A DNA stretch of 64,000 nucleotides, taken from Paraburkholderia silviterrae. GTDB lineage: Bacteria > Pseudomonadota > Gammaproteobacteria > Burkholderiales > Burkholderiaceae. Shown here in pieces: positions 8,244 to 17,084 of the stretch (position 1 is the first letter of the stretch; the number at the start of each line of letters is the position of its first letter). Below the pieces are notes generated by a model that was not told the origin of the DNA, searched no databases, and was given only the letters and a program-made list of their open reading frames with translations. The position numbers and the translations under genes were made by a program. The stretch lies in NCBI RefSeq assembly GCF_004353915.1, contig NZ_SMRP01000030.1, positions 1-64,000 of the forward strand. Reading direction: 5' to 3'.

Positions 8244-9617
8244 TCACATCGGTTGCACGCGGGTCCGCGCGATCCGCTCCATGGCCACGCCGAGCACAGC
8301 CAGCAAGACCAGCGCAGTGACGAAATACGTGAAGCTCGCGTCGTGCGACGTGTAACTGTCGAAGTACGACGACCTGAGCAGCTGCATGCCATGCGCGAAT
8401 GGCGACCACAAAACGTACTTCCGATATTGCTCCGGCAACTGCTCGGAGACGAAGAAGACCGACGAGAACAGCTCCAGGCATCGCTCGATCACCGGCGCAA
8501 ATCGCAAGAAGAAGTGCCACGTGCTGGCGATGCATCCGAAGATCAACCCTATTGCGACGCCCGCTCCGCCCATCAGGACGACATAGGCGATCGCCCCCGA
8601 CCAGCGCACAGGCAGCGTGATGAGACCGATTCCGTGGCCGACGCCGATGAGAATGGCGTACACGCTGAGGTAAATGGAGATGAACAGGCATCCTTGCACG
8701 AGCGCCACGGAAAGCGGCTTGACGGGCTCCAGGTTGATGAGCCAGCGGGCCGCGACGTAGCTCGTGCTCGTGCGAAACACCGTCTGCCGGAACATGATCC
8801 ACGTCGTCGCGCCCAGCAACGAAAACGTGGGCACGTCCATGCCGAGCACGTAGTGCGTTCCCATCAGGAAGTAGAGCGAAGAAATCAGGCTCAGCAGCAC
8901 CGCGGGGCCGACCACGGACCACAACAGCGCAATGCGGCTCTCGTTCTGGAGGATGTGCAGCTGAATCCGCAGCAGCGGCGCAATGCTCGCCAGCCACGAC
9001 TGCAGTGTGCCGGGCTGGGCGCAATGTTGCCGGGCATGAATACCGGCGAGCCGCTCGCGCAACAGCGCGACTTCGCGCTCCTCCTGCGGCTGCAACGCGA
9101 TATCGAAGGCGACATCCTCGGACGAGGCGCGGCGCCGCGCCTCGCGCACCTCCTGCTGTTTGCGCTGCTGTGCGCGCCGATCGAACCCGTCGCACAGCCG
9201 TGCGTTGTCTGCGTCGAGCGTTGCAGGTGCGTAGCCTGCCATCAGCACGTCGACACCCGCGCGGATATCGGCTTCGAGCAGTCGCACGACCATGCGCAGC
9301 TGGCGCCGGCGAAAATCCGCGAGCTCGGGCGGCGCGCCATCGCGCGCGAGTTCCGCGTCAAGCTCACTCTCGAGCGCATCGTAGATGCGTCGCCGCCCAG
9401 CCACGCTTTCGCGCGGCGCGCTGGCGAGTGCATCGAGCACGCCGCTCAGGACGTTGCGCACGTCGTCCGAAGCTGTCCAGCCGGAGCGAGCGCCGTGCAA
9501 ACCCGCCGACGCGCCCGAAGCAGCGCTGGCAGCGGCAATCGCGTTGGCGGCCGCGCCGTCGGCATGCCGTGCCGTCCGGCGTTCGCGCCAGTTCTTGATC
9601 CGATCCTGATTGCTCAT
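8244..9617 (-). CDS. vexB: ABC-2 capsule exporter permease VexB with long cytosolic N-terminal extension
   Basis: 457 residues. The C-terminal 260 residues are a KpsM/VexB permease with about six membrane spans (for example LLWSVVGPAVLLSLISSLYFLMG, LFISIYLSVYAILIGVGHGIGL, GGAGVAIGLIFGCIAS, YFVTALVLLAVLGVA). It should carry lipid-linked polymer across the inner membrane. The first 190 residues are extra relative to ordinary VexB. They begin with an Ala-rich stretch and continue as charged helices (DALESELDAELARDG, DGFDRRAQQRKQQEVREARRRASSEDV). I do not recognise a fold there. It starts 9 bp after vexA with an AAGG-type ribosome-binding site. Because its partner VexC looks inactive, the extension may recruit another partner. 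Confidence 0.88.
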   Translation of the reverse strand: MSNQDRIKNWRERRTARHADGAAANAIAAASAASGASAGLHGARSGWTASDDVRNVLSGVLDALASAPRESVAGRRRIYDALESELDAELARDGAPPELADFRRRQLRMVVRLLEADIRAGVDVLMAGYAPATLDADNARLCDGFDRRAQQRKQQEVREARRRASSEDVAFDIALQPQEEREVALLRERLAGIHARQHCAQPGTLQSWLASIAPLLRIQLHILQNESRIALLWSVVGPAVLLSLISSLYFLMGTHYVLGMDVPTFSLLGATTWIMFRQTVFRTSTSYVAARWLINLEPVKPLSVALVQGCLFISIYLSVYAILIGVGHGIGLITLPVRWSGAIAYVVLMGGAGVAIGLIFGCIASTWHFFLRFAPVIERCLELFSSVFFVSEQLPEQYRKYVLWSPFAHGMQLLRSSYFDSYTSHDASFTYFVTALVLLAVLGVAMERIARTRVQPM

Positions 9618-9626
9618 GCCCGCCCT

Positions 9627-10739
9627 TCACTGCGCCATGCTGGACACGGAGCGCGCGGTGCCTAGCGTTGCACTGAAGGCCGAAAGGACCTTCTGAATCT
9701 GCGTAAACGGCGCGTCCGAGATATAGATCGCATCGCCGCCGTGCACCGAGAACTTGCCGGCGAGCACCATCTGCTCGGGCTTCGTGAAGTCGAACTGATA
9801 GATGACCGGGCGGGCGTCGGCAGCAGCCGCAACGGCATCGGGGCGAATGCGCAGCAAGAAGACCGCCTTCGGATTGGCGAGCGAATCGCTCAGGCCGCGC
9901 GAATCGCCGAGCGCGTCGAGCACGGTGTAATTGCGCTTGCTGAGCTTGACACTGGATTGAGCGCCCGCGGCACCCAACACGATCAGATTTTCTACGACGT
10001 TGTGGACGACGACCGAGTCACCGGCGTGCAACGCGATGTCCTCCGCGCTATTTCGATAGACGTCGGACAGGCGCACCGATGCGCTCTCGCCGTGCCGTCG
10101 GACCGTGATCGCGAGCTGCTCCGGATTCATCTGGTTCGGCGCGGCCTGGCTTAGCAGGCCGCTCAGGCGCCGGGCGCCAGGCGCGATCGGATAGACGCCG
10201 GGCTTGCCAAGATCGCCCTCGATTGTCACGGTCTGCCCGCGCCGCTCTGTTCGGCGCACACTGACATCGAGCCCCACCGTCACGCGGCTCAATCGCCGCT
10301 CGATTGCATCGCGCAACCCGGCTGGCGTCAGGCCTTGCGCGCGCACGCGGCCGACCTGTGGAACGTAGATCGTGCCGGCCTCGTCAACGACCATCTCGCC
10401 CATGTCCGTCATTCCGCCCGTTCCGTTGGCAAAGACGCCCACGCCGTCGCGCCCCCACAGCGAGATATCGACGCCGTCGCCCGGAGCCAGCTTTTCATCG
10501 TCGATCGGCTGCGCCTGCAGGAAATCGGCCGGAAAGCCGGCGCTGCCCGCAACGCGAGAGGCAAGCGCGAGCGCCGGCGTTACACTGATCAGCTCAATGT
10601 CGTTACGATCGCGCGACGCCTGCACTTCGCTCAACAGCGGGCCGCTACGCGGGACCACACAGCCCTGCAAAACACAACAGAGGCAAACAGCCAGGGTCAT
10701 GATCAGGCGTTCAGGAATACCAACAAGCGGGTACAGCAT
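9627..10739 (-). CDS. vexA: Outer-membrane capsule export lipoprotein VexA (Wza/KpsD family)
   Basis: 370 residues. The start MLYPLVGIPERLIMTLAVCLCCVLQGC ends in a lipobox (LQG-C27), so the mature protein is an outer-membrane-directed lipoprotein. A Poly_export domain follows (LAPGDGVDISLWGRDG and GTIYVPQVGRVRAQGLTPAGLRDAIERRL), then SLBB-like segments (QTVTIEGDLGKPGVYPIAPGARRLSGLL). These proteins form the channel through which the capsule polymer leaves the cell. The ATG at 10739 shares its first base with the last base of the tviE stop codon (TGATG), so the two are translationally coupled. The open frame extends far upstream inside tviE, but the lipoprotein signal only makes sense from this start. 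Confidence 0.9.
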   Translation of the reverse strand: MLYPLVGIPERLIMTLAVCLCCVLQGCVVPRSGPLLSEVQASRDRNDIELISVTPALALASRVAGSAGFPADFLQAQPIDDEKLAPGDGVDISLWGRDGVGVFANGTGGMTDMGEMVVDEAGTIYVPQVGRVRAQGLTPAGLRDAIERRLSRVTVGLDVSVRRTERRGQTVTIEGDLGKPGVYPIAPGARRLSGLLSQAAPNQMNPEQLAITVRRHGESASVRLSDVYRNSAEDIALHAGDSVVVHNVVENLIVLGAAGAQSSVKLSKRNYTVLDALGDSRGLSDSLANPKAVFLLRIRPDAVAAAADARPVIYQFDFTKPEQMVLAGKFSVHGGDAIYISDAPFTQIQKVLSAFSATLGTARSVSSMAQ

Positions 10740-13018
10740 CAATTCATCACCAGATTTTCGAGTTGTTCCGCACACTGGCGACGTGCCTCCACCGGATCGT
10801 CGCGCCGGCACAGGTCCATAAACGTTTCGAGCATGGTCTCCACCGAAAAGTGCTCGGTGGCACGCCGCTTTGCCAGTTCCCTCACGGTTGCGTCCGCCTG
10901 CGCGCTCAGGACAAGGTGTTCGATCTTCGCGCAGGCGTCGTTCAGGTCGGGGTTCTCCGCGCACGCCAGCAGATGCCCGGTCACGCCGTCTATGAAGCAC
11001 TCACCCGCCCCGCCCGCCGGCGTCGAGACCGTACAGATGCCGAGCAGTTGCGCCTCGATCAGAACGTTCGGTAACCCTTCATGCCGGGACAGCAGCACTT
11101 TGACATCCATCTTCGAATACCAGAACCCCACATGCGATGAGAGTCCAGCGAGCAGCAGGCGGTTGGCAATACCAAGCTCGGTAGCCAGCGCGTGAGCCTC
11201 CTCTCCGAAACGACCGTCGCCCACGATAACGAAGCGTGCAAGCGGGCGCCGCTTCAGGTAGCGATGCGCCAGCTTGATCCACAGCAGCGGCCGCTTGTCT
11301 GGCTCGAGGCGAAACACGCCGCCGATCGTCTCGGTCGCGTCCGGCGTGCGCTCGACGAACTCCGTCCACTTGCGCTCGTCGTGCTCCGAGGCGATCGCGT
11401 TCATTTCCGGCACGCCGTTGTAGAGAATGCGGAATCGCTCGAGCGGCAGCCCCAGCCATTGCGCGTACTCCCGCGCGCCGGTCATGCTGTTGCTGACGAA
11501 ATCGACACCCGGCACCTCAGCGATGGCGCGATAGAATGCGGCGTACTCGGGACGGTTGCGCTCCTGCCGGATATTCGGCGGCAACCCCCGAAACACGAGA
11601 TGAATCGTCGGCACGCCTGCCAGAAGCGCGGCCAGTGCGCCGAACAGACAAGTGCCGTCCTGCCAGAGGCTCACGACGTCGAACGCATGCTCGCGCAGAT
11701 ACGGGGCGAGGCGCGTGACACCGTAATGCACCTGCGGCGGCAGGCTGCCGAGCATGCGCAGCAGGTCCGCGTCGAGAATGTCCTGGTGCGCAGTCGAAAC
11801 TGCCGGCATCGAATTGATTTCGGATACCTTGACATTTGCGTCACGCAACATACCCAGAAAGAAGTCGAGCCGTTGCGGCCGGTCGACGCGTGCAGGCTCG
11901 GAGTGCTGCTTGACCAGTACTTCCACGGCGCTCACGGCGTATTCGCTTGCGTCGACAGCCTCAGACGCGAGACGCTGCAGATGAACGGCGAGCCGCGATA
12001 GTTGCCGCTCCGCGCCGCCAGGCCCCAGGCTGCCCGTCACGAGCGCGACCGACGCGGGTTTGCCGCGTTGCGGTGGCGACACGACGCGATCGCGAAAGCG
12101 CAGGATCGCCTGACGCATCGCGGCAATCTTGATGTCCTGTCCCTCCAGATCCGCTGCGGATTCGAATCGACGGTAAAACGTGTAGTCGTCGATGATCTTC
12201 GCAACGAGCTGCCCCGCCTTGCTCTCAGGCGCGAGCCCAAGCGCGACGGGTTCGATGATCTGGATCGCATCGGCAACCATGCCGCGCTTGACGAGGCGCT
12301 TCGCGAACGCCACACGCAGATCGCGCCGGTCGTGCTCCGCTATGAGGCGCCTGAACAGCGCATCCGAAGCCTCATGTGCCTTGATGTCGGCGAGGAACTC
12401 CGCGCGGGCCAGCGTCTTGCGGGAATCGTCCGGCTGCTCGGGAAAGTAGCGGTCCGCTAGCGCCATGGCCTCCTCCACGCGCCGCTCCTTGAAAAGCCGC
12501 GTTGCGTAGTGACGCGCCACGACGAGATCCTCGGGACAGTCGCGAAGCAGATCGGCCCATTGCGCGAGCAGGCCCGTGCTGAGGCCGGTCCTCTCCTTGA
12601 TCTGCAGCATCGCGATACGCACCGTCATGTCGTCTGGCGCCTGCGCCGCCAGGCGTTCCGCCTCGCCCAGATGCTTGCGCGCATTCTGCAGCGTTGTGCT
12701 GGCGGCGAGCAGGCCTGCCAGTTCCTCGTGCAGCGACTGTAAGCCGGCAGGTGTTTCAGTGCTGGTCCGGGGCCGCTGCGGCGTGCAGGCCGCTTCGGGC
12801 TCAACGGGCGCCGGCACCACCTGCGGCACCGGGGCAACCTCCGGCCCAGATGATGCCTTTAGCCTGGCGTCTGCGTGAGGCTTCGCCGCCGCGCGAGGCT
12901 TCGCCCGCGCCGTGGCCTTCGCCGCAGCGATTGCGTCGCCGGATGCCCGGACCCGCTTGGGCCGAGCGGGCACGGCACACGCGCTCTCGTTCGCTCCTGT
13001 CTTTCCTGCTTTAGCCAT
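10739..13018 (-). CDS. tviE: Vi-type polymerase TviE, GT4 glycosyltransferase with extended N-terminus
   Basis: 759 residues. The first about 115 are Lys/Ala/Pro-rich low complexity. About 120-330 is helical and TPR-like. The C-terminal half is a two-domain GT-B glycosyltransferase of family 4, with GGAERQLSRLAVHL as the nucleotide-sugar side glycine motif, FRLEPDKRPLLWIKL supplying the basic residue, VGDGRFGEE, and SRHEGLPNVLIE as the EX7E motif. TviE is described as the Vi polymerase, using UDP-GalNAcA to build the alpha-1,4 chain on the cytoplasmic face. The low-complexity lead makes it clearly longer than the Typhi protein as I remember it. The ATG at 13018 is chosen over an upstream in-frame GTG at 13060; neither has a strong ribosome-binding site. 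Confidence 0.87.
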   Translation of the reverse strand: MAKAGKTGANESACAVPARPKRVRASGDAIAAAKATARAKPRAAAKPHADARLKASSGPEVAPVPQVVPAPVEPEAACTPQRPRTSTETPAGLQSLHEELAGLLAASTTLQNARKHLGEAERLAAQAPDDMTVRIAMLQIKERTGLSTGLLAQWADLLRDCPEDLVVARHYATRLFKERRVEEAMALADRYFPEQPDDSRKTLARAEFLADIKAHEASDALFRRLIAEHDRRDLRVAFAKRLVKRGMVADAIQIIEPVALGLAPESKAGQLVAKIIDDYTFYRRFESAADLEGQDIKIAAMRQAILRFRDRVVSPPQRGKPASVALVTGSLGPGGAERQLSRLAVHLQRLASEAVDASEYAVSAVEVLVKQHSEPARVDRPQRLDFFLGMLRDANVKVSEINSMPAVSTAHQDILDADLLRMLGSLPPQVHYGVTRLAPYLREHAFDVVSLWQDGTCLFGALAALLAGVPTIHLVFRGLPPNIRQERNRPEYAAFYRAIAEVPGVDFVSNSMTGAREYAQWLGLPLERFRILYNGVPEMNAIASEHDERKWTEFVERTPDATETIGGVFRLEPDKRPLLWIKLAHRYLKRRPLARFVIVGDGRFGEEAHALATELGIANRLLLAGLSSHVGFWYSKMDVKVLLSRHEGLPNVLIEAQLLGICTVSTPAGGAGECFIDGVTGHLLACAENPDLNDACAKIEHLVLSAQADATVRELAKRRATEHFSVETMLETFMDLCRRDDPVEARRQCAEQLENLVMN

Positions 13019-13124
13019 TACCGGAACCCAACCATGATTTACTGGAAATACTCCAACCACGTTCGCAAGCGATCGCCACGGGCCGGGACTGTGCGCCCCG
13101 GCCCGCAGGCCATCAGAGGCCGTG

Positions 13125-15608
13125 TCAGGCCGCCTTCTTGCGCTTTGCGCGATCGATGAATATCCGGCACTTCTGGATATTTCCGTCGATCAACTCCGGC
13201 GACGCGGCGCGGGGGCGCAGCGCCTGCCAGTACTTGAGCGCCTGGTCAAAGCGATGCGTGCGCATAGCCCCGGTCGCCGCCGCCTTCAACCCGATGGCGT
13301 CCTCGGGCGCGAGGCGCAGGATCGTCTCGCCGAGCGAGAGCCGGTCCGCGTCGCTCGTGGCGTCGAGCGACTTCACCTTCACGTGTAGCCCCGTGAGCAC
13401 GCGCTTCTTTTCCTGCGAGACTTCCTTGTTATCCGGATCGAGCTGCTGCAGACGCTCGAGCAGCGCCCACGCGCGCTCATGGTCGCCCGCGCGGTGCGCA
13501 TCGCGCGCGAGCCGGATGGCGCGGCTACGCAGGCCGAGAATCTGACGCTTCGCCTCGATGCGCGCTGCCGGATCACTCGACGGCGAGTTCAGCACCCGCG
13601 CATAGGCATCGATCGCTTCGCCGTAGTAGCCGCTGCGCACGGCCATGCGGGCCAGCTTGATCCATGCACTGTCCGCAATGTCGTCGAACGTGGATGGGTC
13701 ACGCAGATACACGAGCGCGGTGCGGATATCGTCGAGCGCTTCGGCCACGCGTATGCGGAAGCTCACCAACTCGGGAAAGGTCGTGAGCGTCTGGCTCGCA
13801 ATAGCGATCACGACGGCCGCGCGCTCATAGTCGCGGGCGATGAGGGCTGTGCGCGCGTCCTGCCGCATCTGGCGTTCGAGTTGCCTTTTCGCGCGAATCA
13901 ACGCATTGCCGTTCGGACTCAGCTGCGCACGGGCCTGGATCTTGTCCGCCGCCTGCATCAAGTCGCCAGCCGCAAGTGCCGCGGTACCCTCATCGAGCCA
14001 CGCTGTGGCGCAGCTGGCGATCCAGTCAACCGCAGCCTTGCCCTTGCTGCGCGTGAGCCCCTGGGTTGCGCTCAGCAGTGCTGCCGGTAGCGCGAAGCCG
14101 CGCTCGGCCGTGCGTTGTGCGACGGCCAGAACGTCCGCCTCACACATGTCCACGAGTTCGCGCGCCAACTCCAGCAGCGCCTCGCGGTCGGACGCCGCCA
14201 GCGCCCGATCCCAGAGCGCCGAGAAACTCGGTGCATGGGTAGGCAGCGTCTCGCGCACCTCATTGGCCCACTGGACCGCTCCCTCGGCATCGCCAGAGGC
14301 ATCGAGCAGACCGATCACCGCCGTCGCAGCAACGGATGTGTCAGCCGTATCTGTCGAAACGCGGAACAAACGCTTCCAGGTGGCTAGCGCCGTGGGCGTA
14401 TCGCCCAGCTTCCCCGCCGATTCCGCGCAAATCCTCAGGACTACCGGCGCCTCACGCTCGTCCGCGATCAGCGCGGCGGCCAGACGGGCGGCCTGCTCGT
14501 AGCGCCCAGTCTCGAAGTAGCAATGCGTGAGCAGCAGATTCGCCTTCTCGTCGAGTTCCGGCTCCGTGCCGAGCGATTCGAACTGCACTGCCGCTTGCTC
14601 ATAGTCGCCGAGCTCATACTGCACGCGACCCAACAGCAGCCGATGCTGCCGGCTGCCCTCGCCGTGGCGCAGGATCCCTCGCAGCCGCTGCGACACTTCA
14701 AGCACGCGTCCGGCGTTCCACGCGGCCTCGAGGCTTTCAGCCGTATCTTCGTGCTGGAGGGAATCGACTTTCTGGGGCGACGGAATATCCGACGCATCGA
14801 CCCGCGGCACGACAAATTCCGTGTACCACGCCTCGCATAGCTGGTCCGAGAACAAATCGGTGTAGTGCGCCAGATCGAGCCCGCCGTTTTCCAATGCGTT
14901 GGCCTGGCCCAACTTGCGCATCAGGAGACTAGGGTCGTAGCACGGCACATTCATCCGCTTCGCAATCGTGCGTACCGCGTTGATCAGCGCGCGCCGCTGC
15001 ACGACCGGCATGCTGTCGGGCATATCGGCGTTCACATGCGTGACGAACGCCAGCTTGTCCCGGCCGACCAGGTCGGCGATCTGCTCCATCTCGGCCATGA
15101 TTTCGGCATCCTTGAGATCGCGCCGCAGGATGCGGGCGAGCAGATCCCGGTCAACCGGCGAGAGACGCTGAAACGCGAAATCCTGCTCGAGCCATTGCCG
15201 GCGCTCGTCTAAACGGCCCGGCGTCGCCATGGACATGAACATTCGTGAGCGCTTCTTGTCGGCGAAAAAATCACCGAAATGACGCATCATGTAGTTCATC
15301 TGGATCGGATGATCGTCGACGCTAAAGAGCTTTCGCGAGGAGATCTCGACCAGATAGAACTCGGCGCCGGTCCACGAATTCGCGTCGAGGTTCTCCGGCA
15401 AAATGGGGCGAAACGTCAGCGTGCGCACGTCTGCGGGGATGTCCTTCTCCCCGAGCATGAACTGCAACTGCTGGAGCGCCTCGGAACTCGTGTGCACATA
15501 GCCGTAGTTTCGCGCTAGCGCCGGGCGGATCGGGTAGCGTCCCGCGCCTCGGCGCAGCGGCGTGTGAATGCGGCAGGTGCCGATGGGCGCAATGGTAAAT
15601 GGATTCAT
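13125..15608 (-). CDS. tviD: Vi O-acetyltransferase TviD-like protein (SGNH-type N-terminus, TPR C-terminus)
   Basis: 827 residues, close to the Typhi TviD length. The N-terminus PIGTCRIHTPLRRG (9-22) has the look of an SGNH block I with Cys12 where other members carry Ser. An atypical catalytic triad has been described for TviD. From about residue 290 onward the protein is a long run of TPR-like helical repeats (for example LLLGRVQYELGDYEQAAVQFESLG and LLTHCYFETGRYEQAARLAAAL). It should O-acetylate the GalNAcA polymer in complex with TviE in the cytoplasm. TviD homologues are reported only from Vi-type systems, so this gene is the strongest marker of the locus type. ATG at 15608, 32 bp after the tviB stop; an in-frame ATG at 15653 would overlap tviB. 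Confidence 0.87.
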   Translation of the reverse strand: MNPFTIAPIGTCRIHTPLRRGAGRYPIRPALARNYGYVHTSSEALQQLQFMLGEKDIPADVRTLTFRPILPENLDANSWTGAEFYLVEISSRKLFSVDDHPIQMNYMMRHFGDFFADKKRSRMFMSMATPGRLDERRQWLEQDFAFQRLSPVDRDLLARILRRDLKDAEIMAEMEQIADLVGRDKLAFVTHVNADMPDSMPVVQRRALINAVRTIAKRMNVPCYDPSLLMRKLGQANALENGGLDLAHYTDLFSDQLCEAWYTEFVVPRVDASDIPSPQKVDSLQHEDTAESLEAAWNAGRVLEVSQRLRGILRHGEGSRQHRLLLGRVQYELGDYEQAAVQFESLGTEPELDEKANLLLTHCYFETGRYEQAARLAAALIADEREAPVVLRICAESAGKLGDTPTALATWKRLFRVSTDTADTSVAATAVIGLLDASGDAEGAVQWANEVRETLPTHAPSFSALWDRALAASDREALLELARELVDMCEADVLAVAQRTAERGFALPAALLSATQGLTRSKGKAAVDWIASCATAWLDEGTAALAAGDLMQAADKIQARAQLSPNGNALIRAKRQLERQMRQDARTALIARDYERAAVVIAIASQTLTTFPELVSFRIRVAEALDDIRTALVYLRDPSTFDDIADSAWIKLARMAVRSGYYGEAIDAYARVLNSPSSDPAARIEAKRQILGLRSRAIRLARDAHRAGDHERAWALLERLQQLDPDNKEVSQEKKRVLTGLHVKVKSLDATSDADRLSLGETILRLAPEDAIGLKAAATGAMRTHRFDQALKYWQALRPRAASPELIDGNIQKCRIFIDRAKRKKAA

Positions 15609-15640
15609 GATCGCTGTTCGAATATCGTCAGTGCCGGCGT

Positions 15641-16921
15641 TTAGAGTGCCCAATAGGTCAGCTTGTTTTTCGTGATCCGCTCGCCGTCCAGCGTCGATTT
15701 CAGATCGCAGACAATCCCGCCGTCAGCGATCATCTCGGGCAGGTCGCGCTCGATCGTTGCCATGATTTCGCGGTGCGGCACTGCGAATACCAGTACGTCC
15801 AGCGCGCTAAGTTCCTCACGCGCTGAGAGCTTGATGCCGTACTCTTCGTGCACCTGCTCCGCGTCGGCCATCGGGTCGTAGACGAGCGGCGTCATGCCAT
15901 AACGCGTGAGCGCTTCGTAGAGGTCGACAACCTTCGAGTTGCGGATATCGGGCACGTTCTCCTTGAACGTAATGCCAAGAATGCCGACACGGGTTGTCGC
16001 CTTGAGGCGATGGCGGCTTGCAATCACTTGAACGAGGCGGCTGGCGACATAGTCGGCCATGCCGTCGTTGATACGGCGCCCCGCCAGGATCACTTCGGGG
16101 TGGTAGCCGAGTTCTTGTGCCTTCGAGGTCAGATAGTAGGGATCGACGCCGATGCAATGACCACCAACGAGTCCCGGCGTGAATCGAAGGAAGTTCCACT
16201 TCGTGCCCGCAGCTTCCAGCACTTCGGACGAACGGATGCCGACCAGATCGCAAATCTTCGAGACTTCGTTCATGAGCGCAATATTGATGTCGCGCTGCGT
16301 GTTCTCGATGACCTTGGCCGCTTCGGCAACCTTGATCGAAGACGCGCGGAAAACGCCAGCCTCGATGATCTTTTCATAAACGTCCGCGATCAAATCGAGC
16401 GCTTCCTTGTCCTGACCCGAGACGATCTTGACGATCTTTTCGAGCGGATGTTCGCGGTCGCCCGGGTTGATCCGTTCGGGGCTGTAGCCGAGCTTGAAGT
16501 CGATGCCACAGCGCAAGCCCGAACTCTTTTCCAGTTCAGGTCCGCAGATTTCTTCGGTCGCGCCCGGATGGACGGTGGACTCGAACACTACGATGCTGCC
16601 CGGTTGCAGGACCGGCCCGATCAGACGGCAAGCACTCTGCAACAGCGAAAAGTCGGGGCTGCACCTTTCGTCGACGGGCGTAGGCACCGCGACCACGAAG
16701 AAGTTTGTACCGGCCAGGTCTTTGACCTCGTCGGTAAAGCGCAGCGTCGAGTCGCGCAGCACATGCGGCTCGATCTCGCCGGTCCAGTCCTCACCGCTGC
16801 GCAAGTTCTCGACTCGCCTCGCGTCAACATCGAATCCGGTTACCTCAAAGTGCCGCGCGAGCGCCACCGCCACGGGCAGACCGACATAGCCCAAGCCACA
16901 CACTGCAATCTTCGTCGTCAC
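15641..16921 (-). CDS. tviB: UDP-N-acetylglucosamine 6-dehydrogenase TviB
   Basis: 426 residues of the UDP-sugar dehydrogenase family. The NAD-binding VCGLGYVGLPVAVALA is at 7-22, the SPERINPGDREH hallmark at 147-158, a conserved lysine in SIKVAEAAKVIENTQRD, and the catalytic Cys256 in GLVGGHCIGVDPYYL. It oxidises UDP-GlcNAc twice at C6, with NAD, to UDP-GlcNAcA, the committed step of Vi synthesis. The start is taken as GTG at 16921, with AAGGGG about 8 bases upstream. An open frame reaches 17005, but its extra residues have no family character. As first structural gene of the run it probably follows the main capsule promoter in the 154-bp gap upstream. Confidence 0.9.
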   Translation of the reverse strand: MTTKIAVCGLGYVGLPVAVALARHFEVTGFDVDARRVENLRSGEDWTGEIEPHVLRDSTLRFTDEVKDLAGTNFFVVAVPTPVDERCSPDFSLLQSACRLIGPVLQPGSIVVFESTVHPGATEEICGPELEKSSGLRCGIDFKLGYSPERINPGDREHPLEKIVKIVSGQDKEALDLIADVYEKIIEAGVFRASSIKVAEAAKVIENTQRDINIALMNEVSKICDLVGIRSSEVLEAAGTKWNFLRFTPGLVGGHCIGVDPYYLTSKAQELGYHPEVILAGRRINDGMADYVASRLVQVIASRHRLKATTRVGILGITFKENVPDIRNSKVVDLYEALTRYGMTPLVYDPMADAEQVHEEYGIKLSAREELSALDVLVFAVPHREIMATIERDLPEMIADGGIVCDLKSTLDGERITKNKLTYWAL

Positions 16922-17061
16922 ACAATTCCCCTTATTAATAGTCGCGTGTCGCCGGCCCGCGTAGCCATGCACGGCTCGCTGACACGAACGCTTCGACCCA
17001 GACAAACAAGCCCGGTGACCAGTGTGGAAACTGGACCTGAGCGTAGAGATTTATTAGCTAC

Positions 17062-17084
17062 CCTGAATCAGCTATTCATTCAGG
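17062..17084. promoter_or_regulatory. Inverted repeat upstream of tviB, overlapping the EAL gene stop
   Basis: CCTGAAT (17062-17068) and ATTCAGG (17078-17084) are perfect 7-bp complementary arms with a 9-base centre. They lie about 140 bp upstream of the tviB start, and the stop codon of the EAL-domain gene overlaps the right arm. No T-run follows on the minus strand, so an operator or an RNA hairpin is more likely than a terminator. The rest of the 16922-17075 gap is the probable capsule promoter region, but I cannot place -35/-10 boxes with confidence. Confidence 0.35.
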
